From NCBI RefSeq assembly GCF_003337575.1, contig NZ_QPJM01000022.1, positions 1-55,247 of the forward strand: a stretch of 55,247 nucleotides of DNA. The letters run 5' to 3'. This DNA is from Phyllobacterium bourgognense (GTDB lineage: Bacteria > Pseudomonadota > Alphaproteobacteria > Rhizobiales > Rhizobiaceae). The translations under genes were made by a program, and so were the position numbers. Of the stretch, positions 18,459 through 27,547 are shown piece after piece (positions within the stretch are counted from its first letter, which is position 1; each line of letters starts with the position of its first letter). The notes beneath the pieces were generated by a model. The model was not told where the DNA came from. It searched no databases and saw only the letters and a list, made by a program, of their open reading frames with translations.

Positions 18459-18489
18459 CCGCCTGACGCGATTCAAAGCCGTCAGGCGG
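18459..18489. terminator. hairpin between cupin and aldehyde dehydrogenase genes
   Basis: Perfect 10-base arms CCGCCTGACG (18459-18468) and CGTCAGGCGG (18480-18489) around an 11-base loop. No U tract follows. It divides the long operon into two blocks and may attenuate or stabilise the transcript. Confidence 0.55.
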
Positions 18490-18557
18490 TCTACTCTCAA
18501 CGAAAAATGCGGTGCGTCCAGCACTATCGTTAAGTGGACAATAGTGTGAGGTGCTCC

Positions 18558-20021
18558 ATGACATTAAGCTTTGATCCGCAAACGCTTCAGCTTCCATTTT
18601 ATCACTTCATTGGCGGGCAGCGCGTGGATTCAGCAGGAAGCATCGAAATGCGCAGACCTTCTGACGGAAAGGCCTATGGCGATTGCCCTGTTGCCGACAG
18701 TGGGCTGGTTGACCAAGCGGTGCAGGCCGCAAAAACAGCATTAAGATCGAGTGGCTGGGCTAATGTGCGCCCGCGCGAGCGGCTCAATGCAATGCACCGC
18801 TGGGCCGATCTTATTGAGCGGGAGGCATTTACTCTGGCCCGCCTCGAGGCCGTTTCCTCAACCCGTCCGATTGCGCAGCTCATTGAAGGCGATATTGCCT
18901 CTACTGCTGAGCAGATACGTTTTTTCGCTGAATTTGCCGATAAGGAAGGGAGTAGTGTCGTTCCCACGAGCGCCGGCAATTTTGGCATGACGTTGAGCGA
19001 ACCTTACGGCATCATTGGTGCCATCACCCCGTGGAATTTCCCAATATCCATGGCCGGTTGGAAACTCGGGCCGGCACTAGCTGCAGGCAATGCCGTTGTT
19101 CTGAAGCCGTCTGAAATTACGCCTTTCTCCACTCTCTACATGGCTGAACTGGCCGAAAAGGCCGGTATCCCGGCGGGGCTGATCAATATCGTCCTTGGAG
19201 ACGGACCAACGACTGGCAACGCCATCACCGGCCACCCGGATATTTCCAAAGTGAGCTTCACCGGCTCCACTGCGGCTGGTGCCGCGATAATGGAAAATAT
19301 TGCCCGCACTGGCATCAAGCCTATGACGCTTGAACTCGGGGGCAAGAGCCCTCAGGTCGTGTTCAGCGATGCCGATCTTGACCTGGCAGCATCAGCCATC
19401 GCGCTTGGGATTCTGTCCAATGCCGGACAGGTCTGCGTGGCCGGTTCGCGCCTCATCGTGGCAGAAGACATCGCGGAAGCCTTGAGCGAAGCTATCGCGC
19501 GACACATGGCGAACATCAAGCCGGGGATGACGTGGGACGAGAACACCCAGTACTCACCCATCATCTCCGAGCGGCAACTCTACCGTATTGATAAAATCGT
19601 GAAGAAGGCTGTGAGCCTCGGCGCGGAGTGTGTTGTCGGTGGTAGTTCGATGAATGGAGATGGTTATTTCTATGAGCCAACACTGCTGCGCGGCGTTGGC
19701 AAAAATTCACCGGCTGTAACCGAGGAAATTTTTGGGCCCGTGCTGACTATCCAGACCTTCAAGGAAGAAGAGGAGGCCCTCGCGCTTGCCGATCATCCGA
19801 CGTATGGACTGGCTGCAGGACTTTTCACGCGCGACCTGTCGCGGGCGATTCGAGTGACGAAAACGATGCAGGCGGGCACGGTCTGGGTGAACCGTTATGG
19901 CCGCTCGCGCGACCATATTCTGCCAACCGGCGGCTACAAGAGCTCGGGCATCGGCAAGGACCTTGGCCGGGAAGCCTATCTGGCGAACCGAAGATCAAAA
20001 AGCGTGCTCATAGAACTTTAA
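18558..20021 (+). CDS. NAD-dependent aldehyde dehydrogenase
   Basis: A 487-residue ALDH superfamily enzyme. Start at 18558 (GTGAGG upstream), not the earlier ATG at 18534. Motifs: GAITPWNFPISMAGWKLGPA, FTGSTAAGAAIMENIA, catalytic glutamate in LELGGKSPQVVF, catalytic cysteine in NAGQVCVAGSRLI, and EEIFGPVLTIQTF. Oxidises an aldehyde to its acid; the betaine/aminobutyraldehyde dehydrogenase branch is the nearest look. In context it would take the aldehyde produced by the FAD oxidase at 22589-23866. The next gene begins 12 bases after the stop. Confidence 0.92.
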   Translation: MTLSFDPQTLQLPFYHFIGGQRVDSAGSIEMRRPSDGKAYGDCPVADSGLVDQAVQAAKTALRSSGWANVRPRERLNAMHRWADLIEREAFTLARLEAVSSTRPIAQLIEGDIASTAEQIRFFAEFADKEGSSVVPTSAGNFGMTLSEPYGIIGAITPWNFPISMAGWKLGPALAAGNAVVLKPSEITPFSTLYMAELAEKAGIPAGLINIVLGDGPTTGNAITGHPDISKVSFTGSTAAGAAIMENIARTGIKPMTLELGGKSPQVVFSDADLDLAASAIALGILSNAGQVCVAGSRLIVAEDIAEALSEAIARHMANIKPGMTWDENTQYSPIISERQLYRIDKIVKKAVSLGAECVVGGSSMNGDGYFYEPTLLRGVGKNSPAVTEEIFGPVLTIQTFKEEEEALALADHPTYGLAAGLFTRDLSRAIRVTKTMQAGTVWVNRYGRSRDHILPTGGYKSSGIGKDLGREAYLANRRSKSVLIEL

Positions 20022-20033
20022 AGGGAACTCATC

Positions 20034-21077
20034 GTGAAAAGCTACTCTATCGCCTTGATTCCGGGAGACGGCATTGGCAAGAGTGTTACAGATGCGGCAC
20101 TGCAGGTCTTGATGGCTGTTGCCAAGCGCAGGGGCTTTGACCTTGAGGGCACTCGTTTCCCGTGGTCCTGCGCTTACTATCATGAAACCGGCGTTATGAT
20201 GCCAGCGGATGCTATCGAAACCCTGCGCAAATTCGATGCAATTTATCTAGGCGCTGTGGGCTGGCCTGCGGAAGTACCAGATTCAGTATCCCTGCACGGT
20301 TTGCTGCTGCCCATCCGCAAGGCCTTTGTGCAATATGCCAATATACGACCGCATAGGCTTCTGCCCGGTGTAACGGGGCCGCTGCGCTCCGACGTTTTTG
20401 ATATCCTCTGCATCCGTGAAAATACCGAAGGCGAATATTCAGGAGCTGGCGGGCGCGTGCATTCCGGCACCAAAGATGAAGTCGCGGTTGAGACTGCAAT
20501 TTTCACGCGGACCGGCGTCGAGCGCATCATACGCTACGGCTTCGAGCAAGCCCGCGCACGCCGTAACAAGCTTGCCTCGGTAACGAAGTCAAACGCACAG
20601 AAATATTCCATGGTTTTTTGGGATGAGGTCACGCGGGACGTTGCCAAGGAATATCCCGATGTGGAGATTTCGCATTACCATATCGATGCCATGGCGGCGC
20701 GCATGGTGATGGCACCCGAAAGCCTTGACGTTATCGTTGCCTCAAACCTGTTTGGCGACATACTCACCGATCTTGGTGCGGCTATTCAGGGCGGATTAGG
20801 TTATGCCGCTTCGGCCAATATCAATCCGGACCGCAGTGCACCTTCCATGTTCGAACCGGTTCATGGTTCGGCGCCTGATATTGCTCATTTAAGCATTGCC
20901 AATCCGATTGCGGCGATCTGGTCTGGTGCGATGATGCTCGACCATCTTGGCGAACATCAAGCGTCAAAAGACGTGATGGCGGCAATCGAGGCAGCAACCA
21001 TGCGGGGTATCGGAACGATCGCAGGCAAGGACAAAACGGACGCGATCACGCAGGCCGTTCTTTCGGCTCTCGCCTAA
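20034..21077 (+). CDS. isopropylmalate/tartrate dehydrogenase family enzyme
   Basis: A 347-residue metal-dependent decarboxylating dehydrogenase. ALIPGDGIGKSVTDAALQVL at the start, substrate-binding GLLLPIRKAFVQYANIRPHR, RENTEGEYSGAGG, and SNLFGDILTDLGAAIQGGLG with metal-binding aspartates, then EPVHGSAPDIA. The IRPHR and EGEYSG patterns fit the tartrate/D-malate dehydrogenase subgroup rather than LeuB. Product would be oxaloglycolate, glycerate or pyruvate depending on substrate. It sits between two aldehyde dehydrogenases with 12- and 15-base gaps, so it is certainly co-transcribed. Confidence 0.88.
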   Translation: MKSYSIALIPGDGIGKSVTDAALQVLMAVAKRRGFDLEGTRFPWSCAYYHETGVMMPADAIETLRKFDAIYLGAVGWPAEVPDSVSLHGLLLPIRKAFVQYANIRPHRLLPGVTGPLRSDVFDILCIRENTEGEYSGAGGRVHSGTKDEVAVETAIFTRTGVERIIRYGFEQARARRNKLASVTKSNAQKYSMVFWDEVTRDVAKEYPDVEISHYHIDAMAARMVMAPESLDVIVASNLFGDILTDLGAAIQGGLGYAASANINPDRSAPSMFEPVHGSAPDIAHLSIANPIAAIWSGAMMLDHLGEHQASKDVMAAIEAATMRGIGTIAGKDKTDAITQAVLSALA

Positions 21078-21092
21078 CGAAAAGAGGAAAAC

Positions 21093-22547
21093 ATGCACGC
21101 ATTAAAGGATCCGGCTCTTTTCAGGCAACAGGGCTTTATCGCCGGTGTCTGGCAGGATGCAGCCACAGGAGCGGTCGTTGATGTCACCAATCCGGCAAGC
21201 CTCGGCACGCTGGGCACCGTCCCCGATATGGGAGTCGAGGAAACGCGCGCGGCAATTGATGCGGCGGCGAGAGCTTTCAAGAGCTGGAAAAAGAAGACAA
21301 GCGCAGAGCGCGCAGCCCTTCTTGAGCGCTGGTTTGCCCTCATGGGCGAGCACGAGCAGGATCTGGCACTCCTGCTGACATTGGAGCAAGGCAAACCCGT
21401 TGGCGAAGCTCTGGGTGAAATCCGCTACGGTGCTTCGTTCGCCAAATGGTTTGCCGAAGAAGCACGCCGTATTGACGGCGGCACCATACCTTCGCCTTCG
21501 TCGGACCGCCGCATCCTTGTTCTCAAAGAAGCGGTAGGCGTGTGCGCAATCATCACGCCATGGAATTTTCCGAATGCGATGATCACGCGCAAAGTCGCAC
21601 CCGCCCTTGCAGCAGGTTGCACGGTTGTTATCAAGCCGTCGGAATTCACGCCTTTTTCCGCACTGGCACTGGGGGTTCTTGCCGAACGGGCAGGGATTCC
21701 GGCTGGCGTTATCAACATCGTGACCGGCATGCCGACAGAAATCGGCAAGGAGCTTATGACAAACGAGACAGTGCGCAAGATCTCCTTCACCGGCTCGACC
21801 CGCGTTGGCTCGCTGCTGATGAAAGGCGCTGCCGACAGCATCAAACGGCTCAGCCTTGAACTGGGCGGCAATGCGCCGTTCATTGTCTTTGACGATGCCG
21901 ATTTGGGTCAGGCAGTTGAAGGCGCGATTGCATCGAAATTCCGTAATGGCGGTCAGACCTGTGTCTGCTCCAACCGTATTCTGGTGCAGTCCGGAATTTA
22001 TGACGCATTTGCGGCCAGACTTGCCAGCCGCGTTTCTGCGATGAAAGTCGGCGCAGGAACCGAGGAGGGCGTCGTGATTGGCCCGATGATCAACCACGCG
22101 GCTATCGAAAAGATCGAGCGCCACGTGAGCGATGCTTTGGACCGCGGCGCCAAAATCCTCGCACAAAGCAAAAAAATGCCGGAAGGCCGTCAGTATGTCC
22201 GTCCGATTGTTCTTGGTGATGCAACAACCGACATGCTGCTTGCTTCCGAAGAAACCTTTGGGCCGGTGGCCCCGCTTTTCCGCTTTGAAACGGAAGAAGA
22301 GGCTATCGAACTTGCCAATGGCACGCCGTTCGGCCTTGCCGCCTATTTCTATACTGAGAATCTGAAGAGATCCTGGCGGATTACCGAGGCACTGGACTTT
22401 GGTATGGTTGGTCTGAACACCGGCCTGATATCAACGGAAGTTGCTCCCTTTGGCGGTGTCAAGCAGTCAGGCCTTGGCCGCGAAGGATCGAGGCTCGGCA
22501 TTGATGAGTACCTGGAAGTCAAAACGCTGCATGTTGGTGGATTGTGA
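21093..22547 (+). CDS. gabD: succinate-semialdehyde dehydrogenase
   Basis: A 484-residue ALDH of the GabD branch, oxidising succinate semialdehyde to succinate. Motifs: ITPWNFPNAMITRKVAPALA, FTGSTRVGSLLMKGAADSIK, LELGGNAPFIVFDDADL (Glu), GGQTCVCSNRILVQ (catalytic Cys followed two residues later by a second Cys, as in GabD), EETFGPVAPLF, and VGLNTGLISTEVAPFGGVKQ, a GabD hallmark. Last gene of the plus-strand operon; it converges on the FAD oxidase gene with 41 bases between. Confidence 0.93.
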   Translation: MHALKDPALFRQQGFIAGVWQDAATGAVVDVTNPASLGTLGTVPDMGVEETRAAIDAAARAFKSWKKKTSAERAALLERWFALMGEHEQDLALLLTLEQGKPVGEALGEIRYGASFAKWFAEEARRIDGGTIPSPSSDRRILVLKEAVGVCAIITPWNFPNAMITRKVAPALAAGCTVVIKPSEFTPFSALALGVLAERAGIPAGVINIVTGMPTEIGKELMTNETVRKISFTGSTRVGSLLMKGAADSIKRLSLELGGNAPFIVFDDADLGQAVEGAIASKFRNGGQTCVCSNRILVQSGIYDAFAARLASRVSAMKVGAGTEEGVVIGPMINHAAIEKIERHVSDALDRGAKILAQSKKMPEGRQYVRPIVLGDATTDMLLASEETFGPVAPLFRFETEEEAIELANGTPFGLAAYFYTENLKRSWRITEALDFGMVGLNTGLISTEVAPFGGVKQSGLGREGSRLGIDEYLEVKTLHVGGL

Positions 22548-22588
22548 ACAGTGAAGTGCGCGGTTTAACCGGCCTCTCATTTTTCGGA

Positions 22589-23866
22589 TTATTGAATCGT
22601 ATCAAGCATCTTGTAGTAAAGCCCGACCAGCGGCAGGAACCAGGGCTTGCCGGAATAGCCTGGAATAGCCGGCCATTCGAGATCGGCAACCGGATTGCGG
22701 TCGCCGCGCCCCAGGATGGCGTCGGCCAGATGGATGCCCATCTGCGTCGATATCTGGGCACCGTGACCGGAATAGCCCATTGCATACCACACGCCATCGG
22801 CGAAGCCCGCACGCGGATAGCGGTCCTGCGTCATATCCACGAGACCGCCCCAGCAATAATCGATTTCGACATCGGCGAGATGCGGAAAAATCCTGACGAG
22901 ATTTGCGCGTAGGATTGCGCCGCTTCTGGCATCGGAACGCTGGTCGGATGTCGTTGAAAAGCGGGCACGGCCACCAAAGATCACGCGGTTGTCCGGCGCC
23001 AGCCGGAAGTAGTTGCCGATATTCATCGACGTCACATAGGTGCGGTTGCCCGGCAGGGTGGCAGCGCTTTCGCTTTCCGTCAGTGGCCGCGTCGCAATGA
23101 TAAAGCTGCCGACAGGGATGATGCGTTTGCGAAAATAGGGAAAACTATCAGTGGTATAGGCGCCTGTTGCAAGGATAATATCGTCAGCCGTAGTCGTGCC
23201 GCTTGATGTTATGAGTTGATTAAGACCATTGACGTTCCTGCGTTCGATCACGGGTGTGTTTTCAAAGATCGCCGCGCCTTGGCGTACTGCTGCTGTCGCA
23301 AGTCCGGTAACGTAGCGGCCCATATGCATCATGGCGCTTTTCCTGGAAAGCATCGCACCATAGAAGTCGCTGGACCCGACTTCGCCTGCAAGCTCATCGC
23401 GGCGCAGTAAAACTGTGTCAGGATCGATTTCCGCGTGAATGGCCTCGAAATTGCGTGCCAGACCATCGAAATGGGCTGGTTTGGACGCAAGCTTCAACTT
23501 GCCCGCACGTCGGAAGGAGCAGTCGATATTCTCCTCCCGTACAATCCGTTCGATCGTATCGATCGAGTCGTCAAAAGCCTTGTAGAGTGTCTTGGCGCGC
23601 TCTGCGCCAAGGTGCTGTTTTGCCGCAATGAAGCTGTGGGCGAGGCCATTGTTGAGATGACCGCCATTGCGCCCCGATGCACCGGAACCGACGAGAGATG
23701 CTTCGAAGACCGCGACGCGCGCGCCACCCTTGGCAAGGTGCAACGCAGCAGAAAGTCCGGTGAAGCCCCCGCCGATGATGGCGATGTCGTAGTGTCCTTC
23801 CGGGGACCGCTGCTCCGCTTGTGTAAAAGGCGATGTAGTATCGTGCCAATAGGGCTTGAATTGCAT
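22589..23866 (-). CDS. PuuB-like FAD-dependent amine oxidase
   Basis: A 425-residue DAO-fold flavoprotein. The start chosen at 23866 (MQFKPYWHDTTSPFTQAEQR) matches the N-terminus of gamma-glutamylputrescine oxidoreductases; an upstream ATG at 23926 adds atypical residues. FAD-binding IAIIGGGFTGLSAALHLAKG with GASGRNGGHLNNGLAHSF, and C-terminal GYSGHGAQISTQMGIHLADA. Relatives oxidise gamma-glutamylputrescine to the aldehyde with release of ammonia; no glutamylputrescine synthetase gene (puuA) is seen here, so another N-substituted amine is possible. Convergent with gabD. Confidence 0.88.
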   Translation of the reverse strand: MQFKPYWHDTTSPFTQAEQRSPEGHYDIAIIGGGFTGLSAALHLAKGGARVAVFEASLVGSGASGRNGGHLNNGLAHSFIAAKQHLGAERAKTLYKAFDDSIDTIERIVREENIDCSFRRAGKLKLASKPAHFDGLARNFEAIHAEIDPDTVLLRRDELAGEVGSSDFYGAMLSRKSAMMHMGRYVTGLATAAVRQGAAIFENTPVIERRNVNGLNQLITSSGTTTADDIILATGAYTTDSFPYFRKRIIPVGSFIIATRPLTESESAATLPGNRTYVTSMNIGNYFRLAPDNRVIFGGRARFSTTSDQRSDARSGAILRANLVRIFPHLADVEIDYCWGGLVDMTQDRYPRAGFADGVWYAMGYSGHGAQISTQMGIHLADAILGRGDRNPVADLEWPAIPGYSGKPWFLPLVGLYYKMLDTIQ

Positions 23867-23973
23867 TTTGCCTCGCGATGATAGCGCATTCCGAAACTGG
23901 GAACCGGTAGAAATAAATGCGCGCAAATACGAATTGTTGGAGCGCCATCTAATAAATCAGATCGAACCGCGCT

Positions 23974-24642
23974 CTAAAGCCCGACGGCGCCGGCCAAACC
24001 GGAAATGCCGTTGATTTCGGTATAGCCATAATAGGGATTCGCAGGCTCATGACCGCGATTGACCCAGATCTTGTTCTTGATGCCCAAATCATGAGCCGAC
24101 ATCAAATCATAACGAAATGACGAGGAAACATGAAGAATGTCTTCCGGATTGGCGTTGAGCTGATCCAGCATGTATTCGAAAGCCCTGAAGCGCGGTTTGT
24201 ACGCTTGTGCCTGCTGCGCAGTGTAAACGGCGTGGAACGGAGCGCCGAGCTTTTCAACGTTCGAGTGGATTTGTTCATTCATTGCATTTGAAAGAATGAC
24301 GAGGGGAATTTCCTTCGCGACCTTGGCAAGACCCGCTGGTACGTCCGGGTGCGGACCCCAGGTCGGAACCTTCTCATAGACCTTGCGTGCGTCTTCTTCA
24401 TGGAATCCGACACGGTTTTTCTTGCAGGTCCGTTCAATCGCATTGTGAACGACTTCACTATAAGGTTTCCACTGGCCGAGGATTTCGTCGAGGCGATAGG
24501 CGGCAAAATCCTTTACAAACTGCTGCATGCGTTCTTCGTCAACCTCGTCGCAATAGAGTTCGCGCGCGGCTTCCGCCATCTGGAAATTGGTCAGCGTACC
24601 GTAGCAATCGAAAGTAATGTATTTCGGTCTAAATTGGGTCAT
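23974..24642 (-). CDS. haloacid dehalogenase type II family hydrolase
   Basis: A 222-residue HAD hydrolase. The nucleophile is the first Asp in ITFDCYGTLTNF, then ILSNAMNEQIHSNV (Ser/Asn motif II), YKPRFRAFEYML (Lys motif III) and HVSSSFRYDLMSAHDLGIKN (acidic motif IV). It belongs to the same broad subgroup as the broken gene at 2932-3467. It lies 107 bases upstream of the flavoprotein gene on the same strand and is likely co-transcribed. Whether it dehalogenates or dephosphorylates cannot be told. Confidence 0.88.
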   Translation of the reverse strand: MTQFRPKYITFDCYGTLTNFQMAEAARELYCDEVDEERMQQFVKDFAAYRLDEILGQWKPYSEVVHNAIERTCKKNRVGFHEEDARKVYEKVPTWGPHPDVPAGLAKVAKEIPLVILSNAMNEQIHSNVEKLGAPFHAVYTAQQAQAYKPRFRAFEYMLDQLNANPEDILHVSSSFRYDLMSAHDLGIKNKIWVNRGHEPANPYYGYTEINGISGLAGAVGL

Positions 24643-24969
24643 GCTCTAATCCTCCTAAGCATTGCAGGCACGGCCGTGCCGTTCACAAGCATCATAATGA
24701 GCCGTGAACGGACTAATCACTGCATTCATATCGGCACAAAGCAGATTGTTTCGTATCCGGTCAAAGCTTTGGCAGAGAGTTTTGTCGGGCGATTGTCGCA
24801 GGCAGCTTTGCAGCTGAGTTCGGCAGTCGTTTGGCCATGGTCACGGCATAACATGCGGCGGCAGTGCAAAAGGACAGTGAAAACGCTCTGCCTAAACATA
24901 CCGGTCGGGATGAACTGCTGCTTGAGGCATCTTAATCTGAGTCCATGAAGAACCATGCCGGAACCAGCT
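24643..24969. promoter_or_regulatory. divergent intergenic region
   Basis: About 325 bases between the HAD gene (minus) and the second GNAT gene (plus). No coding region is convincing. It must carry promoters for both directions. The minus-strand leader has a GGAGGA ribosome site shortly before the HAD ATG (complement of TCCTCC near 24650). Confidence 0.45.
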
Positions 24970-25815
24970 ATGAACGCATCACAAATTATTTTTGAAACGA
25001 TGACGCAAGACCATCTCGGTGAAGCTGTTGCCCTGTCTGCTCAAGCAGGTTGGCCGCATCGTCGCGAAGATTGGGCGCTGGTATTGGCTTTGAGCAATGG
25101 CGTGGTCGCGCTTGAGGACGGCCGTGTGGTTGGAACCGCGATGACGACACTTTTCGGCGGCGATACCGCGACCATCAATATGGTTATCGTCGATGACAGC
25201 ATGCGCGGACGCGGGTTGGGCCGCAAGCTGATGCAGACCGCTCTTGAGGCTGCTGATAAACGCATCTGCCTTCTGATTGCAACGCAAGAGGGGCTACCTC
25301 TTTATGAGAAGCTCGGCTTCGTCGCGACTGGCGAGATCATTCAGCATCAGGGTGTGGTGTCAGGGGTGGACGCGCCGGACAATGTATCGTGGGCAACGCC
25401 TGAAGATTTCGCTCATTTCATTGTTCTGGATCGGCTGGCAGCGGGACATGATCGCTGTGAACTCATGCGGCTTCTGGTTGAACGGGCCCAATTTGCAGTC
25501 GTTCGTACTGATGGCGCGGTGAATGCATTTGCAGCAATCCGCGCATTTGGACGCGGGTTTGCTATTGGCCCGGTTGTTGCGAGCAACGACAGCGAGGCAC
25601 GGGCGTTGATCGGGTTCCTGCTCTCACAGCACATGGGTGAGTTTGTCCGCGTCGACACGCACATCTCGACAAATCTGGCGAAATGGCTAGCTCAACGCGG
25701 GCTCGTTCATGTTGGCGGCGGAATATCCATGCGCAGAGCCGCAAACATGCAGCAAGAAAACAGAATCGCTTCGCCATATCGAACCTATGCCCTTGTAAAT
25801 CAGGCCCTGGGTTGA
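24970..25815 (+). CDS. double-GNAT acetyltransferase (paralogue)
   Basis: A 281-residue protein from ATG 24970. The N-terminal GNAT domain has NMVIVDDSMRGRGLGRKLMQ, with the canonical R-G-x-G-L/G-R acetyl-CoA loop, and GLPLYEKLGFVATGEIIQHQ. The C-terminal half (FAVVRTDGAVNAFAAIRAFG; FAIGPVVASNDSEARALIGF) is the Acetyltransf_18 type. It is a paralogue of 14832-15710 and keeps a more canonical acetyl-CoA site. The aminotransferase gene follows 31 bases later. Probably N-acetylates an amine substrate. Confidence 0.87.
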   Translation: MNASQIIFETMTQDHLGEAVALSAQAGWPHRREDWALVLALSNGVVALEDGRVVGTAMTTLFGGDTATINMVIVDDSMRGRGLGRKLMQTALEAADKRICLLIATQEGLPLYEKLGFVATGEIIQHQGVVSGVDAPDNVSWATPEDFAHFIVLDRLAAGHDRCELMRLLVERAQFAVVRTDGAVNAFAAIRAFGRGFAIGPVVASNDSEARALIGFLLSQHMGEFVRVDTHISTNLAKWLAQRGLVHVGGGISMRRAANMQQENRIASPYRTYALVNQALG

Positions 25816-25846
25816 GCCGCAAGAGACTAGTTGATTGGAGAATATT

Positions 25847-27223
25847 ATGCTGAGCAATTCCTTGATCGAACTTGATCGCGCCCATCTGGTGCATCCGGTT
25901 TCGTCCTATCGCAGCCACGAAGCTGCGGGTGTGCGTATTCTAAAGTCGGGCAAAGGGGCTACGGTCACTGATGCCTCCGGCCACACCCTGCTCGATGGCT
26001 TCGCAGGCCTTTGGTGTGTCAATGCCGGTTATGGTCAAGACAGCATCGTCGAGGCGGCCACGAAGCAGTTGCGCGAGCTGCCCTACGCTACCGGCTATTT
26101 TGGTTTGGGATCAGAACCCGGCATTCGTCTCGCGGCTGAACTGGCTGACCGCGCACCAGGCGATCTCAATCATGTCTATTTTACGCTGGGCGGTTCTGAT
26201 GCGATCGACAGCACGATCCGCTTTATTCGCTATTACTATCATGCCAGGGGCATACCGCAGAAAGACCAGTTTATCTCGCTTGAATATGGCTACCACGGTT
26301 CCTCTACAGCAGGTTCGGGCTTGACCGCCCTTGCAGCATTCCATGTGGGCTTCGGGGTGCCTTATGACTGGCAGCACAAAATCCCCTCGCATTATACTTA
26401 TCGCAACCCTGTCGGCCCTGATCCCCAGGCAATTATAAATGCCTCGGTTGCGGCGCTGCGCGCGAAAATTGAAGAACTTGGCGCGGAACGTGTAGCTGCT
26501 TTCTATGTCGAACCTATTCAGGGTTCAGGCGGTGTTCTTGTGCCACCGACTGGCTGGCTAAAGGCCATGCATGCAGTGTGCAAGGAGCTTGATGTCCTTT
26601 TCATCGCCGATGAGGTCATCACCGGGTTTGGCCGTACAGGCCCGCTTTTCGCCTGTGAGGAAGACGGTGTCGTACCGGACTTCATCACCACTGCCAAAGG
26701 CTTGACGTCCGGCTATATGCCAATGGGTGCCGTCTTAATGTCGGAGCACGTCTATTCTACGATTGCGGATGGTGCGGGTAAAGCAGCAGTTGGCCACGGC
26801 TATACCTATTCCGCGCATCCGGTCAGTGCTGCGGTTGGTCTTGAATGTCTGCGCCTTTATGAAGGCGGATTGCTCGACAATGGCCGAAAGGCAGGAAAGC
26901 GTTTGCTAGCCGGGCTCCAATCGCTTGCTGATCATCCGCTGGTCGGCGACGTGCGCGGGCGTGGCATGCTGGCTGCAATCGAATTGGTGACCGACAAGGA
27001 ACGCAAGACGCCGCTGCCGGCAGCTGCCGATCCAGCACGGCGTATTTTTGACCGCGCCTGGGACAATGGCCTTGTCATTCGCGCCTTTGCCAATGGTGTG
27101 CTGGGCTATGCACCGCCGCTTTGCTGCACGGATGAAGACATCGATGCCATTATTGAGCGCACGCGCCTCACGCTGGACCAGACGCTGGCGGATAATGATG
27201 TGCGCGCGGAAATGAAGGGATGA
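25847..27223 (+). CDS. class III omega-aminotransferase
   Basis: A 458-residue PLP aminotransferase. Start at 25847 with TTGGAGAATATT upstream. Motifs: LLDGFAGLWCVNAGYGQDSI, SLEYGYHGSSTAGSGLTAL, LFIADEVITGFGRTGPLFAC (PLP aspartate), and the Schiff-base lysine in TTAKGLTSGYMPMGAVLMS. This is the branch holding putrescine, beta-alanine and GABA:pyruvate aminotransferases. Within the cluster it would convert an omega-amino acid such as GABA to the semialdehyde used by gabD. Confidence 0.92.
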   Translation: MLSNSLIELDRAHLVHPVSSYRSHEAAGVRILKSGKGATVTDASGHTLLDGFAGLWCVNAGYGQDSIVEAATKQLRELPYATGYFGLGSEPGIRLAAELADRAPGDLNHVYFTLGGSDAIDSTIRFIRYYYHARGIPQKDQFISLEYGYHGSSTAGSGLTALAAFHVGFGVPYDWQHKIPSHYTYRNPVGPDPQAIINASVAALRAKIEELGAERVAAFYVEPIQGSGGVLVPPTGWLKAMHAVCKELDVLFIADEVITGFGRTGPLFACEEDGVVPDFITTAKGLTSGYMPMGAVLMSEHVYSTIADGAGKAAVGHGYTYSAHPVSAAVGLECLRLYEGGLLDNGRKAGKRLLAGLQSLADHPLVGDVRGRGMLAAIELVTDKERKTPLPAAADPARRIFDRAWDNGLVIRAFANGVLGYAPPLCCTDEDIDAIIERTRLTLDQTLADNDVRAEMKG

Positions 27224-27547
27224 GAGAACGAAAACAGTAGGAGATGATGCGATGGATTTCGTGAATCCCCGAAATTCGCAATTTTATGCTGCCGTTCCGG
27301 ACCGATTCAGCGCAATTTATGCACACCTCCGTAACACACTGCCATAGCTGTTAAAAGTCAGATCCAATGGATCGCGCTGGGATGTATCGACAATTATTCC
27401 CGCAGCTGCTGGACTCTCCTTTGATACGCACAAGCTGCGTTGGCCGACACTGCAAGAGGTATTTTTAACAACTGACTATCTGAAAGATTGGTGTAGCCGG
27501 TGACCATAAGCCGGCGCCCGACACAACCATCAACAAGGGGAACTGCA
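27224..27547. other. intergenic, leader of the ABC transporter operon
   Basis: No gene recognised in 324 bases. A small palindrome GATCC-AAT-GGATC lies at 27361-27373. The 3' end holds the ribosome site AAGGGGAACTGCA before the binding-protein ATG. The size suggests a separate promoter for the transporter. Confidence 0.45.

Noticed and set aside
21102..22166. 354-codon minus-strand frame over gabD
   Set aside because: Cysteine/arginine-rich antisense shadow; gabD motifs are complete on the plus strand.
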